Positions 27,095 to 36,352 of a stretch of DNA of 64,000 nucleotides are shown here, piece after piece. The stretch comes from Paenibacillus phytorum (GTDB lineage Bacteria > Bacillota > Bacilli > Paenibacillales > NBRC-103111), in NCBI RefSeq assembly GCF_013141715.1, contig NZ_WHOA01000141.1:54954-118953 (forward strand). Direction: 5' to 3'. Position 1 is the stretch's first letter. Each line of letters starts with the position of its first letter. The notes under the pieces are model-generated. The model made no database searches, was not told the origin of the DNA, and was given only the letters and a program-made list of their open reading frames with translations. A program made the translations under genes and the position numbers.

Positions 27095-27245
27095 GGAAAT
27101 CTCCACCTCTCATTTGTTTTTTTGCCTCTCACGTTGTGTGATTGACTTTCTTTTAACCTTATATTACAGCCATGTATTCCCTTAATCCATGCACTAGGTT
27201 ATACTAATTCATATACTTTTTTGCATGGAACGGGAGAGTGAGTAC

Positions 27246-28025
27246 ATGATTGGAAAGCTCCAAATTAAGCGGTATTATTTTGGTAAACAAAGAGAGCAGT
27301 TTTCTCTATCCGAGGACACTTATGAAGGCTGGGGGATGCTCGCTGCCCAATCAGGTCGATTCTCCTTCACTTTAGAGGGGGATGATCCGGGTGAGCGGAT
27401 TGCCGAATTCGGGGAGCTTGTTTTTTGCCAACCCGGCCAAACGTTCAGGCGTCTTGCTCTTGAACCGATCTCTTTTCATTTCGCTGAATTCACGTTAGAC
27501 AGCAGTGTGACACTGCCAGGTAAAATCCGCATCAAGGATGTCGGTAGGCTCAGCTCCACCTTTCAATATTTACAAGAATGGCAGGAAGAAGTGGATCATG
27601 GCGATCATCAGTGGGAGGTCGTTCATCATCTCATTGAAGACCTGCTTTTCATGGCAAATCGGGAGCAGCTCACAGCGCAGCGTAAGCGATCCGGTACTTC
27701 TGATCCCTTAATGAATCAAGCGGCTGCTTATATAGAAATGAAGGCTTTCGAACATGAATTGTCCTTGCAGGGGCTAGCTGTCACACTTGGTATTGGTGCA
27801 TCTCAGCTTACTCGGCGTTTTCAAGCCGTGTACGGTATGTCACCAATTCGGTATGCAACAAAGGTTCGACTATCCCGAGCACGCTTGCTGCTAGCCGAAA
27901 CGCCAGACACACTCGATGCCATTGCTGAGCAGTGCGGCTTTCAGAATGCCTTCTATTTCAGCCGTGTCTTCTCGCAGCAAATGCAAATAAGCCCTTCCGC
28001 CTATCGAAGGACTTTCCGTGTATGA
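27246..28025 (+). CDS. AraC-family transcriptional regulator
   Basis: Regulator of 259 residues. The N-terminal part (to about residue 150) is a cupin-like ligand domain; the C-terminal part has two HTH motifs, ELSLQGLAVTLGIGASQLTRRF and TLDAIAEQCGFQNAFYFSRVF (central parts), and ends in the usual SPSAYRRTF. ATG at 27246 has GGGAG nine nt upstream; an ATG at 27225 is less likely. It is transcribed away from the PhyH-like gene across a shared 150-bp region, so it is the natural candidate to activate that gene. No operator was identified. Confidence 0.9.
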   Translation: MIGKLQIKRYYFGKQREQFSLSEDTYEGWGMLAAQSGRFSFTLEGDDPGERIAEFGELVFCQPGQTFRRLALEPISFHFAEFTLDSSVTLPGKIRIKDVGRLSSTFQYLQEWQEEVDHGDHQWEVVHHLIEDLLFMANREQLTAQRKRSGTSDPLMNQAAAYIEMKAFEHELSLQGLAVTLGIGASQLTRRFQAVYGMSPIRYATKVRLSRARLLLAETPDTLDAIAEQCGFQNAFYFSRVFSQQMQISPSAYRRTFRV

Positions 28026-28026
28026 A

Positions 28027-28066
28027 AAAGGGCCGTTGATCGTTAGTTCGAACGGATCAGCGGCCA
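28027..28066 (-). terminator. Terminator of the GNAT gene, convergent region
   Basis: GGCCGTTGATCGTT pairs with AACGGATCAGCGGCC across a short loop. Read on the minus strand the stem is followed by CCCTTTTT, 17 bp after the GNAT stop at 28083. It may also serve the plus-strand AraC gene, but no T-run follows on that side. Confidence 0.75.
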
Positions 28067-28082
28067 GATTAATCGCAACAGC

Positions 28083-28529
28083 TTAGACAATGGAATAGTT
28101 AACCCAATCCCCTTGAACCCCACCCATTTTCTCAAAGAAATGTTGAGCTCGTTTATTATCAGGAGCCGTTATCCAAGACATATACGCATATCCTTGATCT
28201 TTGGAGTAACCTTGGCATTCTAAAAACAGTTCTGATTCCACTTCTGAACCTCTTAATGGCTCAATGACATAAAGGTCGTTCATGATCGTAATTTTCTCTG
28301 CTTTCATCGTACTAAATGCGAAGTATAAAGTGGCAAAGCCGACTAGCTTTCCGTCTTGTTCTGCGACAAATTGTATACCTAATTGTTTCTCTAAAAGGGT
28401 TTGAATCAACTTATGTATTTTCCCATCGGCTGGCCTAGGCTTCTGATAAAATCCTACGATGTATTCATACATTAATTCGGTCAAGCTGTTTTCATCATCA
28501 GGTTCTGCGTCTCTCACGATAAGTGGCAT
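28083..28529 (-). CDS. GNAT-family N-acetyltransferase
   Basis: Acetyltransferase of 148 residues with the GNAT fold order: VRDAEPDDENSLTELM at the start, QFVAEQDGKLVGFATLYF for strands 2-4, ITIMNDLYVIEPLRG for the strand before the acetyl-CoA loop, and ITAPDNKRAQHFFEKMG for the last helix. The acetyl-CoA loop (RGSEVESELF) is a weak match to the R/Q-x-x-G-x-G/A rule. ATG at 28529 follows GGAGGG. It probably acetylates a small amine or antibiotic; the substrate cannot be told. Confidence 0.85.
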   Translation of the reverse strand: MPLIVRDAEPDDENSLTELMYEYIVGFYQKPRPADGKIHKLIQTLLEKQLGIQFVAEQDGKLVGFATLYFAFSTMKAEKITIMNDLYVIEPLRGSEVESELFLECQGYSKDQGYAYMSWITAPDNKRAQHFFEKMGGVQGDWVNYSIV

Positions 28530-28651
28530 TAATAATTCCCTCCATTCGATAATGCATAATTATACATAAATATGCATGTATATTCAATATTATTATTTCA
28601 GTTATTCAGAATAAAAAAAGAGAAGCCGCCACGAAAGTTCATCTAGGTTAG

Positions 28652-31234
28652 TTACATGGAAATTATTCCCTTCTCATTCTTATTTGAGGTATAACTTTGG
28701 TTTCCTTTTACCAATTCAACCAGCTGCACTTCATGCGGCGATAACGTACTCACTAATGTGTAAGCGCTGTCCTTTATCTCGACCTGTTCAACCGTTAATC
28801 GCGGGCAGCTCGCCTGCTTTAGATAATCCAAAGTGTCTGCATCCATATGTACAGGCGCACCCATTTGCACCCATAGATCGAAAGCACTGCCATGCTGCCT
28901 ATTGATCGTATGCCTTTTGAGCGTGTAAGTCCCCGATCGAATGCCCGTCAGTTCCAGCGTCAGCTCTGTGAGCCCATCTTCTTCAAACACATCGTACCTA
29001 TTGGTACGGTTAATGAAAGACGCATCCCCTTTGCGATACAAAGCATCCAAATGCACATAAGCATACATTAAAACCTGCAGCCCCTTGTCATTGCCAGCGA
29101 TGTAATACCCTTCACCCCGATCTATACAGTGATCACCCAACCTCGCAAGTAGTTTGAACGCATAAAAGGCAGGCTTAGGTATGCCGTTATATGTCATCAA
29201 GCCCAGACCACCGTGAAACAGCTCGGCCGACATTTTGAACTCTTCCAGCAGGTCTGTCACCGTCCAATAGCCAAAACTATGGAGGGCATCCATATTTTCC
29301 AGCACATTTTTCACGATGTAAGCCGCTTTGTAGCACGTATCATTCACTAGATCCCGGTGAGATCCCGTGGAATTCCATTCGGTCATGTGCAGCTCAGGCG
29401 TATAGCCGCTTGCCGACGCAGAGACTGTTTCTTTTAATTTTGCAATGACCTGGGATAAATACCCTGTATCGGCTGATAATTCAATACGCTGAAAAACCAG
29501 ATTCGGAAATTGCTCAAAATCAACCTGGATTTCTTCATTTGAAATGCTCATCGCCTCATCATACGGGTAGTTGTGGATAGAAATAAAATCAGGCTCCGCA
29601 TGCCGTTCGCGCACATCCCGCACAAACCGGGTCAGCCAATCCTCCCGCATCAACGTAATCGACAATATCCCCGGTCCCCCTACACGCAGCTCTGGATGAA
29701 TCGATTTGATGCAGTGATATGTGGAGACGAACAGCTCACAGTAAGCTTCGTATGTGTCCGGCCAGAAAATACGGATTTCCGGCTCATTCCACACCTCGAA
29801 ATACCATTGCCGCACTTCATGAATGCCATATTTACGAATGTAATGTGTAATGAATTGATGGATCATTTGGTTCCACTTGCCGAGATCCTTAGGACTACCC
29901 ACAAAGCTCTTTTTATAAAAAATTGTACCGCATTCCTCTCCGGCAAGCTGGCTCGGCAGAAAGCTGAGCTCCAGAAAAGGCCTCAGTCCGGAGGTCAGGA
30001 TAAAATCAAACAATGAATCGCTATAAGCAAAGTTTAGGCTAACTTCTCCCCGTTCGTTCTCACCGTATACCATCATCTCATCATCAAAAATACCGTGAAA
30101 CCGCACATACTGAAATCCGATTTCCCGCTGCACACGCTGCATGTGCTTTTGCACTTCAGCAAATAGCACCTCTTTGGCTTTGCCCACCGTCATGAGCTTC
30201 TTCCAGGTATGATCAACTTCGGTGACGGGAGTCGACTCTACTGAAACATGGCTTGAACGTTTTGCATGGGGCGCAGGCAAGGTCGTCACCGCCGGGACCG
30301 ATTTATCTGGAAGATATTTGAAAAGCGACTCGAACGCTTGCGACGGATTCATTTCAAAATAGTTAAAATGACTCGCACTGCTTTTCTGAAACCTGCTTCG
30401 GCCGTCCAAGACCGTCTTCCGGTATTCGCCAGGCGTTTGTCTGTAAAATTCTTTGAAAACCGCATTAAACGATTTTAAGTTCGGAAATCCGTGGTCATGA
30501 GCGATCTGCGTGATCGATAAATTCGTTAGCGTCAAATCTTTTACCGCTCTGTCCAAACGTACCGCATTCACGTATTTCGTGAAGGAAGTGCCCATATACT
30601 CTTTGAAAAACCGCGATAAATACGGAACCGTCAAATACTCCTGCTGCGCCAACTGCTGGATGTTGATATTCCGGTTGTAGTTCTCCTTCACATAGGAGGT
30701 AATGCGCAGCAGCCGTTCGCGATGCTTGTCATCCAGCTTCTCGGTATTTTGGTCCTGAGAGCGAAAGCCTTGTATGAGCAAGTACGTCAAACTCAGCAGA
30801 AGTGACTGTATGCGCAGTGTGTACCCTTGCGGGCGCTTATAGTGGAGCAGCATCATTTCGGCGAGCAGAGCGCGAAGCTCGTCAAACTTAACCTGCTCTT
30901 CCCGGCCATAGGCCGCAGAGTTGCATCCAAACGACATCCGTTCGATCTGAGGTTCAATCTGAATGAGATATGCGATGGGGATTTGCAGCGCCAGAACCAA
31001 ATTGTTCTCCTCAGCTTCAATCGCATGAATATCATTGGCATTAATCAGAAATAAATCTTCTTCATTCAGCTCGGTATATCTATCTTTCGTAAACAATTGG
31101 AGCTTCCCCTTTAGCACGAACAGTATTTCTATGCTGTCATGCCAATGATTCGGTACCTGATGGGTGCTGTGCAAAAACAAGTGAACGGGAAGTTGGTCGT
31201 CCGTCTCAATATTTTCGTAGGTGTAGCTTTGCAC
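28652..31234 (-). CDS. AraC-type regulator fused to a GH39-like glycosidase domain
   Basis: Protein of 860 residues (GTG start behind AAGGAGG). Order: cupin-like sensor (HWHDSIEILFVLKGK, about 15-110), AraC HTH pair (about 175-275, with NIQQLAQQEYLTVPYLSRFF in part and SITQIAHDHGFPN), linker, then a GH39-like TIM barrel (about 345-725). The barrel keeps the acid/base motif FEVWNEPE (E484) and a candidate nucleophile HMTEWNS (E619), so it may be catalytic or may be a sugar sensor. No signal peptide is present. Xylosidase activity is possible. An in-frame ATG-type start at 31270 is less likely. It is a single gene. Confidence 0.88.
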   Translation of the reverse strand: MQSYTYENIETDDQLPVHLFLHSTHQVPNHWHDSIEILFVLKGKLQLFTKDRYTELNEEDLFLINANDIHAIEAEENNLVLALQIPIAYLIQIEPQIERMSFGCNSAAYGREEQVKFDELRALLAEMMLLHYKRPQGYTLRIQSLLLSLTYLLIQGFRSQDQNTEKLDDKHRERLLRITSYVKENYNRNINIQQLAQQEYLTVPYLSRFFKEYMGTSFTKYVNAVRLDRAVKDLTLTNLSITQIAHDHGFPNLKSFNAVFKEFYRQTPGEYRKTVLDGRSRFQKSSASHFNYFEMNPSQAFESLFKYLPDKSVPAVTTLPAPHAKRSSHVSVESTPVTEVDHTWKKLMTVGKAKEVLFAEVQKHMQRVQREIGFQYVRFHGIFDDEMMVYGENERGEVSLNFAYSDSLFDFILTSGLRPFLELSFLPSQLAGEECGTIFYKKSFVGSPKDLGKWNQMIHQFITHYIRKYGIHEVRQWYFEVWNEPEIRIFWPDTYEAYCELFVSTYHCIKSIHPELRVGGPGILSITLMREDWLTRFVRDVRERHAEPDFISIHNYPYDEAMSISNEEIQVDFEQFPNLVFQRIELSADTGYLSQVIAKLKETVSASASGYTPELHMTEWNSTGSHRDLVNDTCYKAAYIVKNVLENMDALHSFGYWTVTDLLEEFKMSAELFHGGLGLMTYNGIPKPAFYAFKLLARLGDHCIDRGEGYYIAGNDKGLQVLMYAYVHLDALYRKGDASFINRTNRYDVFEEDGLTELTLELTGIRSGTYTLKRHTINRQHGSAFDLWVQMGAPVHMDADTLDYLKQASCPRLTVEQVEIKDSAYTLVSTLSPHEVQLVELVKGNQSYTSNKNEKGIISM

Positions 31235-31691
31235 CTCTTCTCCTCCTTCACTTTGAATGCGTTCTATCATCCTATTATAATCTTTCGTATGATCAAATCA
31301 TATGGTCGCTGGTGATGATGGTGATGCTATGAGAGCGGGAACCTCTGCAACACACGCATGCAGAATCGGACGATGGATGAATTAACTGGAAAATCACCTG
31401 CTAATTTCCTCATTTGACCGTTTTTCCATCAAATAACTGGAATTTATCCTGTTAATCACTCCATATTGTGTTAATTCGATGATACGCTGTCGATTTAGAT
31501 GGAGATTTCCCAGTTAATTGTGTAGCCCCCTTAATAAAGGGAGAATTAGCAGGAGGATTTCCTTCTATTTAGATCACATAACGCTCCTAAACAGCGATAA
31601 GCTCCGCTCACACTGTTTGTCCATTTCCAACACACACACACACAACAAAAAAAAGCGATCGAGCAGATACCTCCTGCTCAACCACTTCCTA
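31235..31691. repeat. Intergenic cluster of ATTAACTGG repeats
   Basis: At least four copies of a roughly 25-bp motif close to ATTAACTGGAAAATC(A/T)CCTGCTAAT occur in both orientations: about 31382-31407 and 31432-31458 (forward), and 31498-31520 and 31545-31570 (reverse, diverged). Distances between copies are about 50-70 bp. A (CA)n run lies at 31629-31644. No gene is supported here apart from the promoter of the AraC-GH39 gene at the left end. Confidence 0.65.
31648..31684 (-). terminator. Terminator of the GPH-GH3-GH3-pgmB operon
   Basis: On the minus strand GAGCAG and CTGCTC form a stem around GAGGTAT, followed by GATCGC and eight T. It lies about 10 bp past the pgmB stop. Confidence 0.75.
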
Positions 31692-32336
31692 TTATCCAAA
31701 CACAATCTCCGCCATCTCAGCAAGGTTCCGGAGTCGATAATCGGCTACCGAACTATCAAACGCAGCACCAATGGCCGCCTTCAACATGCCGGCACGTTCG
31801 GCGGCAATAAGCCCCGCCTCGGCGTCTTCCACGACGAGACAATACGCCGGGTCTACACCGAGCTGCTGTGCCGCCAGCAGAAATACCTCCGGATCGGGCT
31901 TGCTGCGCACAATCTGGTTGCCATCGGCTATCGCATCGAATACATGCGCCAGTCCGATCCTCTCCAGAATCATCGGTGTGTTTCGGCTGGACGAACCAAT
32001 TGCTGTTTTCACGTCTTGCTCCTTGCACCTAGCAATGAACGCAAGTGCCCCCTCAGCAGCATCGGCTGGTGTCAATTGCAGGAGCAGCTCACGGTAATAT
32101 TCGTTCTTCCGATCGGCTAAATCTTCTTTCTCACTCTGCGTATAGCTTCGCTCGCTCTTCTCGAGGATGATGTCCAGACTCTCCATCCGACTCACGCCAC
32201 GCAGTCTGTCATTGATGGACACATCAAATGAAATGCCCTCCTCGTTTGCCATCCGCTGCCAAGCCTCATAGTGAAAGCGATCCGTATGAACGAGAACGCC
32301 ATCCAAATCGAAAATAACTGCTTGTATCGCCATCAT
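31692..32336 (-). CDS. pgmB: Beta-phosphoglucomutase (HAD superfamily)
   Basis: Converts beta-glucose-1-phosphate to glucose-6-phosphate. The 214-residue protein has AVIFDLDGVLVHTD with the nucleophile and acid/base aspartates, the substrate-recognition segment LRGVSRMESLDIIL that is specific for beta-PGM, AIGSSSRN, and KPDPEVF with VVEDAEAG for Mg binding. ATG at 32336 has GGAGGAGG 5 nt upstream. It lies 25 bp after a NagZ-like GH3 gene, the last of a four-gene operon with a GPH symporter and GH3 beta-glucosidase. This suggests that some of the imported sugar arrives as beta-glucose-1-phosphate, or that the mutase serves a related phosphorylase. Confidence 0.92.
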   Translation of the reverse strand: MMAIQAVIFDLDGVLVHTDRFHYEAWQRMANEEGISFDVSINDRLRGVSRMESLDIILEKSERSYTQSEKEDLADRKNEYYRELLLQLTPADAAEGALAFIARCKEQDVKTAIGSSSRNTPMILERIGLAHVFDAIADGNQIVRSKPDPEVFLLAAQQLGVDPAYCLVVEDAEAGLIAAERAGMLKAAIGAAFDSSVADYRLRNLAEMAEIVFG

Positions 32337-32361
32337 GCTAACCTCCTCCTTCGCCGTCTGA

Positions 32362-34062
32362 TTACAGACGTGTATCCCAATAGCCGCAAAACGGGTCAAT
32401 TGGATTTACGCCTGTAAAGGAGGAACGCCCCAGCAGCTTCTCGATGAGCGCATCCACCACGTAATCGCTTGGCGAATACGCGTTAATAAACGTAGGCACG
32501 CGAGGCACATCCAACAGATGATACGGATTCGCCACCGAAATGAATACAGTCGGCAGCTCGGGGATGAACCACGGCATGTCAGACCCGAATGGTGGCGCCC
32601 AGTTAATTCGTACAACCGTTTGGTTGCTGTGTGTCTCCAGACTTGAGAAGTAGACCGCCGCATCGTAGTGATCCGTCAACGCCTTCACACCGCTGAACAT
32701 GGCGCTAAGGTCGATGTTTTTCTTATCGTATAGTTTCACTTCGAAGCCTTCAGCTTCCAGCTTCGAGATGAAGTATGGCGCAACATCCGTTCCGCCGAAT
32801 AAGCCTTCCTCGCCTCCAAGTGTGAAAAGCAGCAGTCGTTTATGACGCTCTGGGCTGATCGGCAGCAGCTGCTGCGTGTCCTTTACCAGGGTAACCGACT
32901 GGTCGGCGCATTCTTGCGCCCAACGAACATGCTCCTCGCAGCGGAGTACAGACAAAGCCTCTTTGCCTGGTACGAGAGTTCCTTCCTGTTTCTTCCGATG
33001 AAGTCCCAGCGCGGCTTTGACACCGAGGATCCGCGTGACCGCTTCATCCACCCGAGCTTCCGTCAGGATGCCGTTCTCGATCCCTTTCATCATATAAGCA
33101 AAGTCTTCTTCCAGACTTTTGTTAAAGAGGAACATATCGCACCCCGCTGCAATGGAGGTCGGAACCGCGAGCTCCCGTTTCATAGCCATCGTGAACCCTG
33201 CCATCGGCGTAGCATCCGTCGTGATCAACCCATTGAAACCGAGCTTCTCGCGCAGCAAACCGTTCAGAAGCTCCGGTGCCAACGTCGCAGGCATAATCTC
33301 CGTATCTTCGATCCCCGGACGCAAATGTCTGGAATAGGCGGGATGAGCGATGTGCCCCACCATGACCGTGTGCGCTCCCGCTTCAATACAATCCTGATAC
33401 ACCTTGCCAAAGGTAGCGTCCCACTCTTCGATTGAAAGTGAGTTGATCGATGTCAATAAATGCTGATCCCGCTCGTCCACGCCATCGCCTGGGAAATGCT
33501 TAATGGATACGGCCATCCCATGCTCCTGAATCGCTTCCGTATACGCCTTGCTCATGCGGGCTACCCGCTCCGGATCCGAACCAAATGTTCTTACATTGGT
33601 AATCGGATTACGGAAGTTATAGTCAATATCAAGAATTGGGGCGAACGCCCAGTTGCAGCCAACGGCACCGCCTTCTCGAGCGGCGATGGTTCCCAGTTTG
33701 CGCGCCATCTCCGTATTATCCGTCGCAGCGACCTGCAGCTGTTTCCCGAAGAAAGTGCCGTCCACAGCCGAGCCGTTGCCTCCTGCTTCCAAATTGGCGG
33801 CAATCAGCAGAGGAATATCCGATGTTTCCTGCAAATAGCGGTGCGTTTCTTGCACCTTGTCTCCGGGTCCGGGGCGGTACATGATGCCCCCGATCTTGAC
33901 GCCTTTGGTCAATTGCGCAAGATGCTCTTTCTCATCGGTGAACCCGATAGGGCAGAACAACTGCCCTACTTTGGTCACCAAATCCATAGATGCCAACGTG
34001 TCCGCGACCCATTGAATCCCTTCTTCGTTCAGATGAAACGGCTTTGCTTTCAAATCAATCAT
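32362..34062 (-). CDS. GH3 glycosidase with NagZ-type Asp-His dyad
   Basis: GH3 N-terminal-domain enzyme of 566 residues, cytoplasmic (no signal). It resembles the N-acetyl-beta-glucosaminidase branch: KHFPGDGVDERDQH (residues 188-201) carries the Asp199-His201 dyad used as acid/base by NagZ-like enzymes, and the nucleophile is D283 in ITTDATPM. A C-terminal part of about 200 residues follows the barrel. It may release GlcNAc or glucose from imported beta-glycosides, or act as a phosphorylase (a known trait of some members). It lies 28 bp after the GH3 beta-glucosidase gene. Starts at ATG 34062 behind AGAGAGG. Confidence 0.88.
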   Translation of the reverse strand: MIDLKAKPFHLNEEGIQWVADTLASMDLVTKVGQLFCPIGFTDEKEHLAQLTKGVKIGGIMYRPGPGDKVQETHRYLQETSDIPLLIAANLEAGGNGSAVDGTFFGKQLQVAATDNTEMARKLGTIAAREGGAVGCNWAFAPILDIDYNFRNPITNVRTFGSDPERVARMSKAYTEAIQEHGMAVSIKHFPGDGVDERDQHLLTSINSLSIEEWDATFGKVYQDCIEAGAHTVMVGHIAHPAYSRHLRPGIEDTEIMPATLAPELLNGLLREKLGFNGLITTDATPMAGFTMAMKRELAVPTSIAAGCDMFLFNKSLEEDFAYMMKGIENGILTEARVDEAVTRILGVKAALGLHRKKQEGTLVPGKEALSVLRCEEHVRWAQECADQSVTLVKDTQQLLPISPERHKRLLLFTLGGEEGLFGGTDVAPYFISKLEAEGFEVKLYDKKNIDLSAMFSGVKALTDHYDAAVYFSSLETHSNQTVVRINWAPPFGSDMPWFIPELPTVFISVANPYHLLDVPRVPTFINAYSPSDYVVDALIEKLLGRSSFTGVNPIDPFCGYWDTRL

Positions 34063-34090
34063 GTCTGATTCCTCTCTCTCCCGGAAGTAT

Positions 34091-36352
34091 CTATCTATTG
34101 TTCAGATGGTTCAGTAAATCGTCCAATCCCTGTTCCGTCAAAGCGCCTTGGCTAAAAGCGACAAGCGCGCGGAGCGGCATATTTTGCATCATGGCCATCA
34201 TTAATTCCGAACCATCCTGCATCATTGCCATCATCCCTCCGAATTGACTCATCATGGATTGAATGATCGCTGCGCCCTTTGGATCTCCATTCAGATCGCC
34301 TATTGTCGAGTTACGCGTGTAAGTCTTGGCAAGCGCAACCGTGGATTCCACAGCAACACGCTCTGTGAGTACGATACCTTGGGAGGAATGTCCGATGAGA
34401 ATATCGAATTCACCCGTTTCTACATGCCAATCCTTCAGCTCGACGTTATAATAGGCAAAAGCTCTTTGATCCAGCGTGAACGTCACTGTCTTCGTTTCAC
34501 CAGGTAAAAGCGCTACCTTCGTGAAACCTTTCAGCTCCTTCTCAGGCCGTACGACACTGCTGACCACATCTTTAACATACAACTGCACGACTTCTTTACC
34601 TTGCATCGCGCCGGTATTCGTAACCTTCACGCTAACTTGCAGCGTGTCGGTATCTTTCATGCTGTGCGTGCTTACCGAAAGATCGGAGTACGCGAATGTT
34701 GTATAGCTGAGACCGTATCCAAATGGGAAAAGCGGAGCAATCCGCTTGGCGTCATAGTAACGGTACCCTACGAACAATCCTTCCTTGTACTCAACAAGGT
34801 CCCCCTCGCCGGGGAAGTTCAGGAAGGACGGGTTGTGCTCAAGCTGCTGCGGGAACGTCTCCGCCAGCTTGCCGGACGGACTGACATTGCCGAACAGCAG
34901 GTCGGCAATGGCGCCACCGAGGGCTTGCCCGCCGAGGTAGCCCTCCAGCACTGCCTTGACGCGGCCGAGCCAAGGCATTTCAATCGCGGAGCCGTTGCTC
35001 AGCACGACCACGATGTTCGGTTGAACGTCCGCGACAGCCTCAATGAGGCGGACGTGGCTCTCCGGAATCCGCAGATGATTCCGGTCATAGCCCTCGGATT
35101 CGTTGCGCTCCGGCAATCCAACGAACACAATCGCTGTGTCAGCTTGCGAAGCAGCTTCCACAGCCTGTGCGACGAGCTCCACATCCGGCTCATCGCTGTC
35201 AGAGGCGTAGCCCTGCGCATAGGATAGCAGCGCAGATGATCCTGCTTCCCTCATGATACTATCGTAAATATCATCCAACTGGGTAGGTTTGATATGCGAG
35301 CTTCCGCCACCTTGATACCTCGGATTACGGGCAAAGTCGCCGATCACCGCATAGGAGCCTTCGCGTTTCAGAGGCAGCAGGCTGCTCTCATTTTTGAGCA
35401 GCACCATACTTTCTCTGGCAGCAACACGGGCTAATTGGTGATGCGCCTCCGGATCAAAGGAAGCATCCACCTTACGATTCTCTACCGCTTTGAAGATAAT
35501 GGCCAACAGGCGGCCAACCGCACGATCCAACGCTTCTTCCGACAATGCCCCGCTGCGCACGGCCTCGATGATTTTCTGATCGCCGACGCCGTTACTTGTC
35601 GGCATTTCCAATTCCAAACCTGCAGCTAGCCCATTAACGCGCTCATTGACTGCGCCCCAGTCGGAAACGACGAAGCCCTCATGACCCCACTCTTCTTTTA
35701 AAATATCTGTAAGCAGATACGCATTTTCTGAGGCGTACTCCCCATTCACCTGATTGTAAGCACTCATAACGGTCCAAGGCTTCGCCTTCTTCACCGCGCC
35801 TTCGAAGCTTGCCAAATAGATTTCTCTCAGTGTTCGCTCATCCACAATGGCGTCTACAGACATACGCCGGTGCTCTTGATTGTTCGCGGCAAAATGCTTG
35901 AGCGATGTGCCTACGCCTTGGCTTTGTACGCCGTTAATATGACCTGCGGCCATCTCGGAGGACAAATACGGATCCTCGGAGAAATATTCAAAATTGCGGC
36001 CGCATAATGGCGAGCGCTTAATGTTGGCCCCAGGCCCCAGCAAAATTGCGACATCTTCAGCCTGACACTCTTCCGCAATCGCTGCGCCAACCTGATGGAT
36101 CAGCTCCGTGTCCCAGGAGCAGGCCATTCCGGCTCCTGAAGGGAAACATGTGGAAGGCACGCTGTCGAAAATGCCCAAATGATCGCTGCCGGCTCTTTGT
36201 TTGCGCAGGCCATGCGGACCATCCGTCATCATAATGGACGGGATTCCAAGCCGTTCAACGGCTTTCGTCCGCCAGAAGTCCAGTCCGGAGCACATGCCCG
36301 CTTTTTCCTCCAAGGTCATTTGTTCAATAAGCTGTTGTATGTGTGTTTTCAT
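34091..36352 (-). CDS. GH3 beta-glucosidase with methionine-rich C-terminal tail
   Basis: GH3 enzyme of 753 residues. The N-terminal barrel has TDGPHGLR, LKHFAANNQE, and the nucleophile D231 in GFVVSDWGAV; the (alpha/beta)6 domain and a fibronectin III-like domain (VSVKVTNTGAMQGKEVVQLYV and FDILIGHSS regions) follow. It probably removes terminal glucose from beta-glucosides in the cytoplasm. The last 60 residues are unusual: MMSQFGGMMAMMQ and MMAMMQNMP repeat methionines and end in DDLLNHLNNR. ATG at 36352 follows AAGGAGAG and overlaps the GPH symporter gene by 29 nt. Confidence 0.93.
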   Translation of the reverse strand: MKTHIQQLIEQMTLEEKAGMCSGLDFWRTKAVERLGIPSIMMTDGPHGLRKQRAGSDHLGIFDSVPSTCFPSGAGMACSWDTELIHQVGAAIAEECQAEDVAILLGPGANIKRSPLCGRNFEYFSEDPYLSSEMAAGHINGVQSQGVGTSLKHFAANNQEHRRMSVDAIVDERTLREIYLASFEGAVKKAKPWTVMSAYNQVNGEYASENAYLLTDILKEEWGHEGFVVSDWGAVNERVNGLAAGLELEMPTSNGVGDQKIIEAVRSGALSEEALDRAVGRLLAIIFKAVENRKVDASFDPEAHHQLARVAARESMVLLKNESSLLPLKREGSYAVIGDFARNPRYQGGGSSHIKPTQLDDIYDSIMREAGSSALLSYAQGYASDSDEPDVELVAQAVEAASQADTAIVFVGLPERNESEGYDRNHLRIPESHVRLIEAVADVQPNIVVVLSNGSAIEMPWLGRVKAVLEGYLGGQALGGAIADLLFGNVSPSGKLAETFPQQLEHNPSFLNFPGEGDLVEYKEGLFVGYRYYDAKRIAPLFPFGYGLSYTTFAYSDLSVSTHSMKDTDTLQVSVKVTNTGAMQGKEVVQLYVKDVVSSVVRPEKELKGFTKVALLPGETKTVTFTLDQRAFAYYNVELKDWHVETGEFDILIGHSSQGIVLTERVAVESTVALAKTYTRNSTIGDLNGDPKGAAIIQSMMSQFGGMMAMMQDGSELMMAMMQNMPLRALVAFSQGALTEQGLDDLLNHLNNR

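Noticed and set aside
31629..31644. CA dinucleotide run
   Set aside because: Short run next to a terminator; no sign of phase variation of any gene.
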